NCBI GenBank assembly: GCA_039619475.1 | Contig: CM077115.1 | Coordinates: 503,771,352 to 503,835,351 of the forward strand | DNA: 64,000 nt | Reading direction: 5' to 3' | Origin: Icerya purchasi | Lineage: Eukaryota; Arthropoda; Insecta; Hemiptera; Monophlebidae | Part shown: in pieces, positions 43,850 to 55,745 of the stretch | How positions within the stretch are numbered: position 1 is the first letter of the stretch | How the letters are laid out: every line of letters begins with the position of its first letter | Notes under the pieces: model-generated | What the model was told of the DNA's origin: nothing | The model's input: only the letters and a program-made list of their open reading frames with translations | The model's database searches: none | Position numbers and translations under genes: made by a program

Positions 43850-44877
43850 TTTCCTCTTTCCCCCAAATCCCATTCTAATATAACAGCTATACAGGAATTC
43901 CGTAGTTATAAGATCGAAACCCATTTTCCTTCTCATATGTCCATTTTTACGGATGGTTCGAAGTGACCTAATGGAGTTTGAGCTTCTTTCATCCTTCCGG
44001 ACATAAATTTCTCCAAATCTTTTCGTTTCCCTTCCTTTTGTACTATCTTTACGAAGGACATTCTGCGTTTCATTATTTATATTTCCTCCCATCGATCTTC
44101 TTCTAAATATTTAATTATCTCCGACTCCATGTGTGCTCTTAAAGCTATTTCCTTATATTTACCCTCTCACTTCTCTGATCTTTTTATGCTCCATGTTCGC
44201 TCTCTCATTCGCACTCTTTTCTCACTTCATGCTATCCACATTGATATGCTCCGGGTCCTCGGTCGTATTGGGATAGAGGGTAACAAAATTGCAGATTTCT
44301 TGGCACTCAGATTGCTGTGTCCTTCCGTTTTTATTTCATTAAAATTCCCCCGCTTCTAACTTGCTTCCACTGTATAAAAAGTTTCATGCTAGATTTTGGT
44401 CAGATTTTTACGTCTCCTTTCCTAATCAACCTTCCTTTTATTTTTCCATCCAACCTAATTACCCGGCAATTTTCTTTCACTTCGCCGCTCCGTTATTATC
44501 TCTATTATCCGTTTACGTCTGAATAATAGTACTCTTCTTCCTTCCTCACGTTTTCGTTTTCGGCTCTCCTCTAATTATCCTCTTCATCCTGACGACGAAG
44601 CCGACTGCGATCCTGACCATATCTTCTTTGAATGTCCATCCCTCGTGAACGAACGTACCGCTTTATACTCCGATCTGTTATTAACCTCCCTAATATTTAT
44701 TGCGCTTCGTACATCTTATCGTTTCCATCGATCTTCATTGTCCCGATTCTCAGTTTTTTTATTCCATCAATATTTGACACCGACTCCACATCTAACGGAT
44801 TCTTTTCCCTCGCGTCTTGTCTGGGCGGAGATGCGTTGCTGGCATGCCCAAAGGGAGGGGGGATAAAAAAAAAAAAA
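43850..44877 (+). pseudogene. RNase H LINE fragment with poly-A tail
   Basis: On plus: MSIFTDGSK (first catalytic Asp, ~43,940), a frameshifted middle with ISDSMCALKAISLYLPSHF (third Asp region, ~44,120-44,170), GIEGNKIADFLAL (GN.. end block, His region lost), the spacer with NLPFIFPSNL, SIIRLRLNNSTLLPSSRF and the finger ADCDPDHIFFECPSL (~44,600-44,650). A short 3' UTR and A12 run (44,865-44,876) close it. Several frameshifts and a stop after TDGSK make it non-functional. Confidence 0.75.
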
Positions 44878-45039
44878 TTGAACAGTCTCGCACGAAATGA
44901 CTCTTTGGTTGTCGTGATTATTACGCAATTATTACGGGAATTTGTAAATTACTCGGATGAAATATGCCGGGAGCAAATGTGACCCAATGATGGGTTTTGG
45001 AACATTACTTTCTGCGTGACCCTCGTAGACACAACGCAT

Positions 45040-45233
45040 CAATTCGGATTCAATATTTATGGCGCATTATTCTATTTCGTAACGCTCCATTCCGTAACGC
45101 TTTTCGAGTTTATGTGCCAAAGTAAATTGTGTCAATTCGGATTCGATATTTATGACGCTCCATTCTATTTTGTAACACTCAATTTCGTGACGCTCAATTT
45201 CGTAACGCTTTTCAAGTTTATGTGCCAAAACAA
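45040..45233 (+). repeat. Tandem duplication of a ~92-bp unit
   Basis: Two copies begin with 'tcaattcggattc' at about 45,039 and 45,132 and end 'gtttatgtgccaaa'. Inside each, 'tttcgtaacgctc' is itself repeated two to three times. Confidence 0.8.
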
Positions 45234-45849
45234 AGACATAAAAATGTCAAAAAACGTATTTTACCTTCTTCAAAAATAATATCCTGTTAAATAATGAGTT
45301 TAATAACGTAAAATATACATATATGTTTATAGAAATTCATTTCATTATCAACAGCGATTAGTTAATGTTAAAAAATTAGAAAATACGTTGGAAAATTATG
45401 ACGTAAATAAATTTAAACAAATCTGGAATGGCCTATCAGTGTGTATTTCCCAAATATATCGGAAAGAATAAATAATGGAACTTTTATTTTGGATTTTTTC
45501 AACATACAACTCATAACGGAGTATGAAATAATTAAAGTTTTCTTATATAAATGTCGCTGGGACGGAAAAAAGATGTAATTTTCAAGACAGCGCGTATCAT
45601 TATATTTCACAAGCCTGTCATAACATGAACAGAAATTTTAACTGTAAATTTAATAATTTTAACAATTTCGCAATACAGGAAGTAGTAAAATATCGTAAAA
45701 ATAATATGCATTTATATTAATAGAATTATGAAATAATTAAATTAAACAATTATATCGATATTTATACAAAAAGGAAAAATACGACCTGCAAACTTAATCG
45801 AATGGGACGTATTAATTTATGCATACATACATACATATGTATATATATA
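45234..45849. other. AT-rich non-coding stretch
   Basis: Ends in a (TA)n/(CATA)n tract at 45,820-45,850 into which the mariner inserted. No gene seen. Confidence 0.5.
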
Positions 45850-45851
45850 TA

Positions 45852-47170
45852 CACCCTGTCAAGAAAGTATCGGGAATTGTTAAATAAAACGAACAATTTT
45901 TAATTTTCATCCAAATTTATTTTGTCACCTTCAAAATAACATCCATTCGAAGCGATGCACATATGCCAACGCTTTTTCCACTCGGCAAAGCACTTCTGAT
46001 AGGCGGTTTCCGGGATGGCCTTTAGCTCTCGCGTCGCATTCGTCTTGATGTCATCAATCGATTCGAAGCGCATTCCCCGTAGCGGAAATTTGAGTTTTGA
46101 GAATAGGAAGAAGTCGCAGGGTGCTAAATCTGGTGAATACGGCGGTTGTTCGATGATATTTACCGAGTGTTTGGCCAAAAACTCATTCACAATTATGGCT
46201 TTGTGAGACGGCGCATTATCGTGATGGAGAATCCAAGAATTGTCGACCCACAAATCGTTACGTTTACGACGGATAGCCTCTCTCAAACGTCTCAAAACAC
46301 TTAAGTAAAACTCTTTGGTGACTGTCTGTCCGGCTGGCACATATTCATAGTGTACCACGCCTCGAATATCGAAGAAAACAATCAACATGATCTTCACTTT
46401 CGATCGGCTTTGGCGAGGTTTTTTCGGCTTTGGCGCGCCAATTGGCTGCCATTCGGACGATTGCTGGTTCGTAAGCGTGTCGTACTCGTACACCCATGTC
46501 TCGTCACCAGTAATTATCTTTTCCAAGAAGGTAGGATCCAAATTGGCTCGATCCAGCATGTCTGCAGCTACCTGTTCTCGGTACTTTTTTTGAAAGAAAT
46601 TCAGGTCTTTCGGAACAAGCCGAGCCGCAACGCGTTGCATACCCAATTTTTCGTGCACAATCGTACGTACGCTCTCGTGTGACATGCCCAATCCATGAGC
46701 CATCTCTCTCAAGCTCACATGACAATTTTCAGCAACGATTTCCTTGATTTTATCGACGTTATCATCGGTCACACTCGTTGAAGGCCGTCCAGAGCGAGGC
46801 ATGTCTTCGACCGTCTCCCGACCATCCTTGAACGCTCTGTACCACTCGTAAACCCGCGTTTTTGATAAAGCAGATTCACCAAAAGCCTTCTGTAACATTT
46901 TCAGTGTATCGGCACAAGAAATTTCGTTCGAAACACAGAATTTAACACAAGTACGTTGTTCAATATTTTCACTCATTGTAAAACTTCGACAAAACACTTC
47001 AAGGTCGACTGATTTTAACAGCTGCTGTAAACACACTGGTTGACAGATCGCGCTAAAAATAGGCATCATAATACAAAACAGTTGTACCAACCTGGAAAAA
47101 AAAAATTATCTGCCTAGCTATTACCCGGGAGATTTAAATTGACAATTCCCGATACTTTCTTGACAGGGTG
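45852..47170 (-). mobile_element. Complete mariner element (1319 bp)
   Basis: Terminal inverted repeats of about 29 bases match perfectly (tips CACCCTGTCAAGAAAGTATC at both ends). Flanked by TA on both sides (45,850-45,851 and 47,171-47,172), the Tc1/mariner target duplication. Length and layout (single intronless ORF, short UTRs) are exactly those of a full mariner. Perfect ends and an open ORF imply recent insertion, so it may still be mobile or mobilise relatives. Confidence 0.95.
45900..46976 (-). CDS. Mariner transposase, intact (358 aa)
   Basis: Cuts and pastes the element into TA sites. I chose the Met at 46,976 (MSENIEQRTC): it gives 358 residues, near the usual ~345, whereas the open frame upstream to 47,090 extends into 5' sequence without homology. 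Residues ~5-115 form the paired helix-turn-helix DNA-binding region with the linker RSGRPSTSV. The DDE/D catalytic triad is complete: D158 in TGDETWVYEYD, D253 in HHDNAPSH, D288 in YSPDLAPCDFFLF; 34 residues separate the last two (DD34D, mariner proper). The WVPHEL-type motif reads RLVPKDL. No stop or frameshift. The subfamily cannot be fixed by eye. Confidence 0.95.
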   Translation of the reverse strand: MSENIEQRTCVKFCVSNEISCADTLKMLQKAFGESALSKTRVYEWYRAFKDGRETVEDMPRSGRPSTSVTDDNVDKIKEIVAENCHVSLREMAHGLGMSHESVRTIVHEKLGMQRVAARLVPKDLNFFQKKYREQVAADMLDRANLDPTFLEKIITGDETWVYEYDTLTNQQSSEWQPIGAPKPKKPRQSRSKVKIMLIVFFDIRGVVHYEYVPAGQTVTKEFYLSVLRRLREAIRRKRNDLWVDNSWILHHDNAPSHKAIIVNEFLAKHSVNIIEQPPYSPDLAPCDFFLFSKLKFPLRGMRFESIDDIKTNATRELKAIPETAYQKCFAEWKKRWHMCIASNGCYFEGDKINLDEN

Positions 47171-47611
47171 TATATCAAATAATATTCAAAAGGGGAAAAA
47201 AATCTTAAAATATTTCTTATTGTGTTCATAATTTTATTATCTTACTAAGAAATCATAAACCTAGAGATAATTTTTGATTTTAACTTTTGATTAATTCAGC
47301 GGACGGTCGATTTTAGAATTTTACGTGTATTTTTATGGCACTTCTTGAAATTCGTTAGCCATGCGGGAAACGAGCCGGTGTGGACAGGACAGACTCCCTG
47401 ACAGGCTATAATAACAACTAAATTTTATTTACTTTTTAAATATCTGAATATCACAACTACGTTAATGTAATACTAATTTTTTATTGGTGTTTTTATTATT
47501 TAAAATGGATGAAAAAGTAATTTGTAATGTACAATTTACATGTAAAAAAAGCATACTTGATCATGTTAGGAATGTCCGTCAAATTACACCGACGTATATA
47601 TAAATGGCTAT

Positions 47612-47846
47612 GCCATTTTTACGCCAGGGGTCATCAGGAAAAGTGTCTTGTCGCGAAATTTGTCCCAAAAAAATGTCACAACTTTATGTAACGAAATATG
47701 TAACGAAATATGTAACGAAAATGTAACGAAAAAATTTTGTCGAACGGCGTAGCCAATGAAAAAATTTACTCTTCTATACGAATTATAGAAGAACTAGATC
47801 TGAGGGTGAAGTGGGCTTGCCCCCTTCCGAATCCGGAAGGGCCGAG
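47612..47846 (+). repeat. Hairpin and short-repeat cluster
   Basis: Perfect stems 'aaatggc'/'gccattt' (~47,602), 'tcttctata'/'tatagaaga' (~47,771-47,793) and 'cccttccg'/'cggaaggg' (~47,821-47,840), plus about four copies of 'atgtaacgaaat' (47,685-47,735). The GC-rich final stem is unlike the surroundings and may mark a nested element end. Confidence 0.5.
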
Positions 47847-47847
47847 T

Positions 47848-47848
47848 T

Positions 47849-47924
<76 letters not shown>

Positions 47925-47939
47925 TATACATATATATAC

Positions 47940-47994
<55 letters not shown>
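47848..47994. repeat. Long (TA)n/(CATA)n microsatellite
   Basis: About 147 bases of TA with CA interruptions (about every 8-14 bases in the middle). Frames reading Tyr-Ile repeats here are artefacts. Confidence 0.97.
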
Positions 47995-47997
<3 letters not shown>

Positions 47998-48865
47998 TTA
48001 AATTAATAATCGGTCAAATGCACTATCCAATGTTTTTTTTTTATTTAATGTGGTATCAGCCATATTTAAAAAAGTTAAGCCCTCCGTCATTTAAAACATA
48101 ACATAAATGAATTGAAACTGGGTCTTACATTCATTTTTTGATCTTCCTTTTCTATTCGTTTTATTTATATATATATATGTACATATATTTTAATGCTATT
48201 GTTAAAAAACGTCAGACTCGTAATATTACATTATCAGCTGTATCTTTTTTTTTTTTTTTATAATGTAAGAAAATACTCAGTTTTGAAGGTTGCGAAACCA
48301 TACTTCGATTCTTTAACGAAGAAGCTCTTTAGGTGTTAAAATATTTCGGAAAAAAGTTGCGCAGAAATGTTTAAACAGGTAAAAGATACATTAATGGAAA
48401 TACTGAATAAAAATTACATACGATATTACAAATTTAAAATTGCATATCATTGTTTTGAATTTAGTAACATATAAATGGTAAATTATGGTTATTTATAATT
48501 TAATATTCAAAATCTTCAGTGCACTGGTACAATATCTGACTATTTTTACAACTTTAGGGCCTTAAATTAATAAATAATTTCGAAGAATTCTCTTTAATAT
48601 CTTTGCACGAATGTCATGCTCGATTTTACACCATAGCTTTGTTCCGCGTACAAAGTGAAACCAATATAATAATAGTAATTGAATACGATGAAAATAATAA
48701 ATATGCGAAGCCAGAATAAAATGACGTCGTAATGCATAAGTGATACATTTGATAATGGTAATAAAAAACACAAAGGCACGTATAAGTCTAGTTTTTCTAA
48801 TAGCCATTAGGTGCGCTGCTGCCAGGGGACCTGTCCTGTCTACACCGGCTCGTATCCGGGAATCC

Positions 48866-50315
48866 GTTAATTATTCTTTATTGCCGTCTTGACGACAACA
48901 GAGCTCCTTCGTTTAGCGGGACTCGAAATAATGGACAGTCGAAACCGAAAAAATAGAAAAGAAAATAAACGAAAAATCCAGTGAGCGTTTGGTCCTACTT
49001 TGTTTTCCCCGTCCGTAGTAATCTCGGCATGCGCCTCCAGCACAGATATAGGGAAGAGTCTTGGTTGTGTTTCTTTCGGTGAAACCTTTCTGTTTCAACA
49101 TCGAATTCCGTGCAAAAAACGGGTTTTTGTATACCGTTTTTTTCTCGATCTCTAAAACGTTTTGCCAATACACCCCTGCGTCATCAGACCACCGAAATCC
49201 TTAACATCCACACTAAAGATATTCTAGGCGATTTTTTATTGTACCTCCCAATAAATCGCTCATTGTCTGTTCCACTTTCTCCCTACATGTAAACGTATGT
49301 ATCTTTTTTTTTTTTATATATTTATTTCCGAACCGTGCTAGCTTTTTGCCTTCTAGAGCCTTTTTCAAATAATACTTTTAAATTTTAATGTCTATAAAAA
49401 GCGACCTCCTGGGATGAAACCTCCTTGAGAATCTATCTATTTTTAAACGCTCCCTGTACCTTCGAAAAGTCAATATCATCATGCCGATCTTTACTCCAAC
49501 GGCTTCGGTGTTTTTAATTAAATTTTTCATTCATTTTAAATATTAATGAGAAATTAATGTAAAAAGTATCTTGAACTTCAATTTCTTCTAAAGAACCGCG
49601 GTTTTATTCGAAGGTCGAAATTTGTCTAAATTTCGGACTTTCGACATGTTTAACACTCTCCAGCGTAAATGACACTCTGTCTTCCGAAATCAGTGAAGTA
49701 AAGAGTCGTTAATCGAAGCCACAGATTTTCGATATACTCGTACTTTCAACGCGTTCGTTCCTCCTCCGAAATCAAATTTTCGAATAAAACGAGGTTTCTT
49801 TACTTCCAAATATAGTAAAAACTTCCTATCGATATGTTGATAACATTTTTCTTTTCCGAATTTAGAAGTTTGCGGCTAGTAGTTTAATTATGAACTTGTA
49901 AATTTGGCTATGCTTAGAACGTCTCCTTGAATATTATGAGCTAATTTGAAATTTTTAAACCATAGTACTCGCCCCAGAAAAGGGAGTATTATTACTTGAC
50001 GATTTTGAACTTTTCTCAAAAGTTTCGTAAAGGAATTTATCGGCAAATAGCGTGAGCTCTTTGACGGTATACAACATGCCTGAAAAAGAAAATAGTAATT
50101 ACGCTTTTTGATTTTTCAAATTTAGGGTTCGCAAAGTCCCAAATGCCTGATATGTACATATTAAGGCCTTTTATTTAACTCGGTTTGTCATTTTGTCTGT
50201 CTGTCATTCTGACTGTCTGGGGGGAATCTTGCGAATGATTTTTCACCTACTTCCTGATGAATTAAAAAAGTGTCCTTTTGCAGAAATGCTTGTTATAGAT
50301 GACAATACAATATTA
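48866..50315. other. Non-coding stretch, nothing recognised
   Basis: Mixed AT-rich DNA. Frames up to 86 codons without motifs. A poly-T run at 49,302-49,315. Confidence 0.4.
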
Positions 50316-50319
50316 TGCA

Positions 50320-51000
50320 ACATCTGGATTTCTAGCTTTAAAATTAGACTCTCGGGGCGCCGAAAGCTCGAAATTTTGGAATTATTTTTTTTGGTGGGGG
50401 GGGGGGGCATGTGATATATCATTGGAAAGATCGTTATTTGTCGCAAACAAAACCATATTTTATTCCTTTAATGAAACTTTCGCAGTTTACGAAAAGTTCA
50501 AAAAATCGCTCCCTCTTTGCGACGCGAGTATTATAGCTAAAAATTTTGAACAAGGTTGAAAATATGCACATGCACGTATATAGCTTTGGTTTGGAACATC
50601 TAGGTTTTCAACTTCAAAATTAGGCCCTCGGGGCTTCGAAAGCTTGAATTTTTGGAAAAAAATATTTTTTTTCCCAGGCATATGGTATACTGTTGGAAAG
50701 AGTGCTATTTGTCGGGAACAAACTCGTATTTCATTTTCTTAACGAAACATTGAAAGTTTACTAAAAGCTTAAAAAAGTACAAAAAAAGACGTGTAGCCCC
50801 CGCTTGTGGCTCAGCTTTATAGTTAAAAATTTTAAACAAGGTTAAAAAAATGCGCATCCTTGTGTATTTCTTTACTTTGGAACATTTGAGTTTCCAACTT
50901 TAAAATCAGACCCTTGGGTCGCCGAAAGTTCGAAAGTTTCAAAAAAATATATATTTTTTCGGTCATGTGATATATCAATGGAAAGATCGCTATTAGTCAA
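50320..51000 (+). repeat. Tandem array of a ~280-bp unit, about 2.4 copies
   Basis: Units start near 50,320, 50,596 and 50,882 (periods 276 and 286). Each has 'ggaacat', an 'aaaattag.c.c.cggg' block followed by 'ccgaaag', 'catgtgatatatcattggaa' and 'agatcgctattagtc'-type sequence. The first copy carries a G10 run (50,396-50,407) absent from the others. Satellite-like, about 20% diverged. Confidence 0.8.
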
Positions 51001-51210
51001 ACATTGTGTTTCATGTACTAAATATTACATATGTATTGTATGACGAACAAAAGACAATATAATTGAAAGAATGCGATCCGTTATTTAATAATAAAGTGTA
51101 ACACGAATTTCTGTATATAATCAAGATATTGAATAAACTAAAGCAAAATAAAATACAATTCTAAATTTATTGTTATTTATTGAAATACATAGTAAAAAGT
51201 CCAGACTAAA
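51001..51210. other. AT-rich spacer
   Basis: No feature seen between the tandem array and the foldback. Confidence 0.4.
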
Positions 51211-51602
51211 AAATAAAAAAAATAATTTTTTTTTTTTTTTAAAATAGCCTTTTATTTATGCACTAAAAAGTACAAAATAACTTCATTCTTGTGCGACTAC
51301 CAGGTACACATCTCAACATTAAAATCTGAAACTACAAAATATTCTGAAAAATAAAGGGGAGGGGACACAAATTAATAATTAAATATTAATATTGTAATAC
51401 ATCCTAAGCCAAAACTACAATCACTATTTAATGTTGTTCCATTGTTGTGCATCATGATACCAAACACACCGAATATTTTTGTAACTGCGGCCCCCCTTTT
51501 ATTTTTCAGAGTATCTTGTAGTTTCAGATTTTAATGTTGTACTTTTTAGTCTATAAATAAAAGGCTATTTTTTTTTAAAAAAATTATTTTTTTTATTTTT
51601 TT
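51211..51602. repeat. Foldback (inverted repeat) unit, ~390 bp
   Basis: Left arm 'aatagccttttatttatgca', 'ctaaaaagtac' and 'acattaaaatctgaaactac' pairs with right arm 'gtagtttcagattttaatgt', 'gtactttttag' and 'aataaaaggctatt'. The left arm has a ~40-base extra segment (51,287-51,316). MITE-like; no transposase. Confidence 0.75.
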
Positions 51603-54600
51603 AAATAATTCCGTTTCTAGTTTTTTCAACAGACGAGAGCAACCATTTATAAAAATAAACTTTTTTCTGTTACTTTTGCGAAAATACTTCGGTTTGCGAA
51701 TATAGGTTCATAATTTTAAAAACAACGTCAATTTTGCGTCACGGATAATCTAAAAAAGTGCATTAGGAAATATATAACGTTTTTCTGTTACGTATTGAAA
51801 CAGTAAATTTTTTTTTCACGTACGCGCTAGTATCATCATGCAAGGCTCGCAGTACTTTTCAAAACAGATCTCTATTTCAGACGGTAAAAAAATTGTATTA
51901 AACCTCTTCTACGAACAATCATAAAAAAAAAAAAAAAAAAGACAATATTAACACTGAACCCTTCTCCTTGGTAACTGCGACTCGACAGACAACTTTCAGG
52001 ATAATAATAAATAATTTGATGAACAGACAGGGCGGCGTTGCTTCGATGAGAGTTTCTAGGAACATGCTGACTGCAAAAATAACCTACTTATCGGAATGCG
52101 TTATAAACTAAAATTATCTCGAAATATCTAATTAGGGGTATACACTAGGAAAATGCGCCAATGAACGTACAGAAACTGTTAACACTCGTTAATTATTCTT
52201 CTCCGATGCAATACAAATTTAACTTCTACCGTCGTAATTGTTCGTTATATTCTTCGCCTGAATTTTGAATTTTATACATTATTCTTACTGTTTCAATTAA
52301 AAATAACAAATACGATTCGTGATTACGTGAATACGCGAACTAAATGAAAACAATTAATTCCGTTTTTAATTCAGCGACAAATAGTTTTAACCGGGGGAAG
52401 TGTCCCTTAATTAAGGGAATAACCGAAATTTCTTTTTTTTTGCATATTCCGATAGTTTAGACATTTAATAAGAATATGTCCCTAAAAAGATTTTTCAAAA
52501 GTAAAATTATTTACAGAGTTAGAGCTATTTTCATGACGCGGCAACTAAATCGGCTCAGCCGAAGTAGATCAAACAATAGACGGTAGACATTCTTCGACTA
52601 CCTGAGGAGGATAAATCAAACACTTTTATACATTACACATATATTTAAAAATCGATCAACTAAAGGTCATTGTAACGTATCTTGTTGAAATCTTTTCTTG
52701 TTTAGTGTCCAGTTCAGTATCGTTTCAATCTTCAAGCAACGCAAATATGCGTACTCTGAGTACAGTCCAAAAATATAAAATTTTAAATGAATATTTTATT
52801 TATTAAGTGTAAAATGGATAAAAATAGTAACAAAGGAAGTGATGTGGCCCAGATAAACAAAAAAAAAAAACATTTAGACTGTCAGGCGGGACTCGGATTG
52901 AATGCTCTGAAATCCGAGCTTCTGATGTTTCAAAGGAAGCTAGGACTGCTCCTCTAGTTTTAGAACTTCAGAAAATGTACAATTTGAAGTAAAAGAAGGT
53001 CCATTGTATGAAACAGGATTCGCCGATTAAGAAAATGTAAGTATAACGTACCACCGTTCTATGAATTAAACTTCCTGAAACTTTACTTGAATCTTTTGAA
53101 ACTTGAAACGCGTTTTTCTCGAAACTACTTTTTTCAACACGGTTGACATGATATCTCAAGTTCTAATAAACCGATTTACTTCAAATTGGGTATGGATCTT
53201 CTTTATATATCCCTCTATAGTCTCTACCAGAATAGAGGCAAAATTTTGATTTTTACTATTTTTAACAAATTTAGAAAAGTCAAAAAACCGCTGAAGGACT
53301 AATGTTTAAGCGATATTTCTCAAAGAATAATAAATTACAAAACCTGTAAAATAAAAAAAAATCTTTCGAAACAAAATATGTAACGAACCTGCTTTAATAT
53401 CCAACGCTATTATTTCTAGTTAAATAACATTTCAGGCGGAAGGAGACAATCGTTTTAACAATGTCACATTCATATTTAACACCGTATTCTAATTAAGTAC
53501 TACCCCAAAAAAATAAATAAAAGAAAAATAGCGTAACAATTTTTTTTATTTTGCTAAACGAAAAAATGTTCGGCGAAAACATAATTTAATAAGACACTTC
53601 ACACAATAGTGAATATGTATTATTATTAATTATTTTTTTAACACGTCCGCCACGGACTTACACCGAGAAACAAATAGAAAGAAAAGAACCGCGTCAATTA
53701 AATTTTGATTCGCCCGGATATTGGCAGCAGATGGGAAAGACCGGATAAGATGCGCAATAGGCAGCAATGAGAAGAGCGTAATCGACGGAAGACGATGAGG
53801 CCAGACCAAATTTTGTGAATCTCTGAAAATTGGGTTTTCTCAAATCTGAGTCTTGATTGCTCGTCATCCGGGGAATGTCGTCCGCCGTCCCTCCTTTTTT
53901 ATTTACTAGTAGTAATAATGAACGTTTAGAATAGAACGCAGAAAATTAAACAGAGTTGTTGTATCTATTGGAAAGGGAGAAAATATTGGACGAGAACATC
54001 CGAAGACTGTGAATGGAATAGAGTCAAAACAAAAGAGCTCCTGTTCTTCACGAAAGAGTCCGGTGTTAACTGTGAAGGTGTGATCGATAGCCTAAGGAAA
54101 TTAAAAACAGGAACATTATCGAAAAAATTAGCCTCGCTCAATACCGAGTTGTTCGGTTAACTGAGTTAATTCATCTGAATCGTTCATCATCTCGTTTATG
54201 TTCACTGAGGAGACCTGTCTTCAAGAACAGAAAGGTGTACAATAAAAAGTTACGTACTTTCGTACGTCTGGAAAGAGATAAAATTTAGAAGGAAAAATAG
54301 CAGAGAAGAATTTGGATTAGATAAAATAAGTAGAAACGCGATGAGATTGTTAGTTTTTAATAAATTACCGATTAATATTGAACGTGAAATTAATATTGAA
54401 AGGAGGATACACAAAAGGAAACATGTAAAACTAAAACTATAAAGTGTCACGCGACAGTAACGTAACATTGTTTATAGATGAGAAAACGATCGGGACAGAA
54501 AATCACTGCAATAAGATCCGCACGCAAATGTAATGGCATATAATGCGGGTAGATGCGTGAAAATAGTAGCGCGATATACATATTTAAATTTGTAGACGGG

Positions 54601-55540
54601 TCATTTTATGTAGACAATAAATATCTTGTATAATCAATAAAAGTCCGGGGTCTGAGAACTTGTCTGGGTCGCCCAGCTGTTTAATTCTTCTGCTTATAAG
54701 CTTTCTACTTGAAACATTACTTAATACATATATATCGTACATGTATTAAAGGGTATCGCAAATTTTTTAAGAGACATGTTTTTAATTTATTCGCTTGTTT
54801 ATAATTTATAATTCGATATTTACTAGATACTTAAATAATTATTTTTTGTTTACTCTCTTTTATAATACTAAAGCGTTACAATTTAAAAATTCGTATAGCA
54901 ATAAAATTTAAGTTATTTAAAAAAAAAAATCGCTCACTAACTAATCTAAAATTATTTAAATATCCTTAAAGCTTTTTCAAAATATGGTTTTGAAATGAAT
55001 TTTTTCTTTACCTAAATAAATGCTTGGTAGTTACATAATGTATAAGATTAATTTACTAGAAGTGGTCGAAGCGAAATTTTACAACACCCTGCTTTATCGT
55101 GGTTTACGATTTTTGTACAGTAAAACTTTTTCCGTCTTTTTTTTGATTTTTTTTTCTCTTGGACATCCCCAATTGCGTGAAACACCATCGGATTAAGGAA
55201 ACAAATTTTATTAAAAAAAAAAAAATACAACTGCAAGTAACATTTTTATAACACGTTGAAACGAGTTCCGTTTCTGATTAGCAACGCGTTTCTGAGCAGA
55301 AAACAGATTTACAAAAAATATTTGTCTATATCTCTGCTTTAATAATTCTTTTAGACAAGCTGTTTCCTGAGCACTTATTCAACTAAACGACCAGTTGATG
55401 ATCAGCAAGTTGCATTCCGACACGGGCTTCTAACGTTCGGACTGATTGTCAGTCGAAGTTGAATTGGTCAATTCACACATCGCGAAAATCTTCCTTTCTT
55501 TACTGCATCGTTCTGTTTGTTACTCATAAATCGGAATGTC
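51603..55540. other. Long non-coding stretch
   Basis: AT-rich with a perfect 14-bp palindrome 'cccttaattaaggg' at 52,404-52,417 and poly-A/T tracts. CpG-richer part at 53,640-54,200. Frames below 75 codons, none with motifs. Confidence 0.4.
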
Positions 55541-55541
55541 A

Positions 55542-55615
55542 TCGCGACAGTCTCTAGTTTGCTAGAGCACTCGACTTCCATTACAAAAGTTTCGAGTTCG
55601 ATTCTAGACGACGAC
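55542..55615 (+). pseudogene. tRNA-like relic or tRNA-derived SINE head
   Basis: An A-box-like 'tagtttgctagagc' at 55,555-55,568 and a B-box-like 'gagttcgattc' at 55,594-55,604 lie 39 bases apart start to start, as in RNA polymerase III internal promoters. The loop between could show anticodon TCC, but the T-stem has a mismatch and the acceptor pairing (tcgcgac with gacgacga) is poor. So it is not a functional tRNA. Confidence 0.35.
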
Positions 55616-55745
55616 AGAAATTACAAAATAAATAATTAAATTATCCACTAATGGAAGGCAATAGCGAATCAATACGTACACCACACCATACGCGCGCTAA
55701 TTGATATGTAGTATAAAAGTAAAGTAAGATACCCTTCACAGGGTG

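Larger units (their letters stand above)
47364..48860. mobile_element. Putative inverted-repeat-bounded non-autonomous element
   Basis: About 42 bases at 47,364-47,405 (cgagccggtgtggacaggac core) pair with 48,818-48,859 (reverse complement cgagccggtgtagacaggac) with ~85% identity. A possible 5-bp flank CGTTA at 47,353-47,357 and 48,865-48,869 is too short and too displaced to trust. The 1.4 kb interior has no transposase; it carries hairpins and the long (TA)n. Confidence 0.5.

Noticed and set aside
47737..48006. Tyr-Ile repeat proteins on both strands
   Set aside because: Translation of (TA)n.
53640..54230. Possible LINE or host coding segment on plus (reading near 53,980-54,160)
   Set aside because: A short Lys/Glu-rich reading without any recognisable motif; not enough to call.
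54600..54700. LTR-like polyadenylation block ('aataaaagtccggggtctga')
   Set aside because: Looks like an R/U5 region, but no second LTR, primer-binding motif or coding relic was found nearby.
55542..55615. Functional tRNA-Gly (TCC)
   Set aside because: A- and B-box-like blocks exist, but the T-stem has a mismatch and the acceptor stem does not pair well; kept only as a tRNA-like relic.
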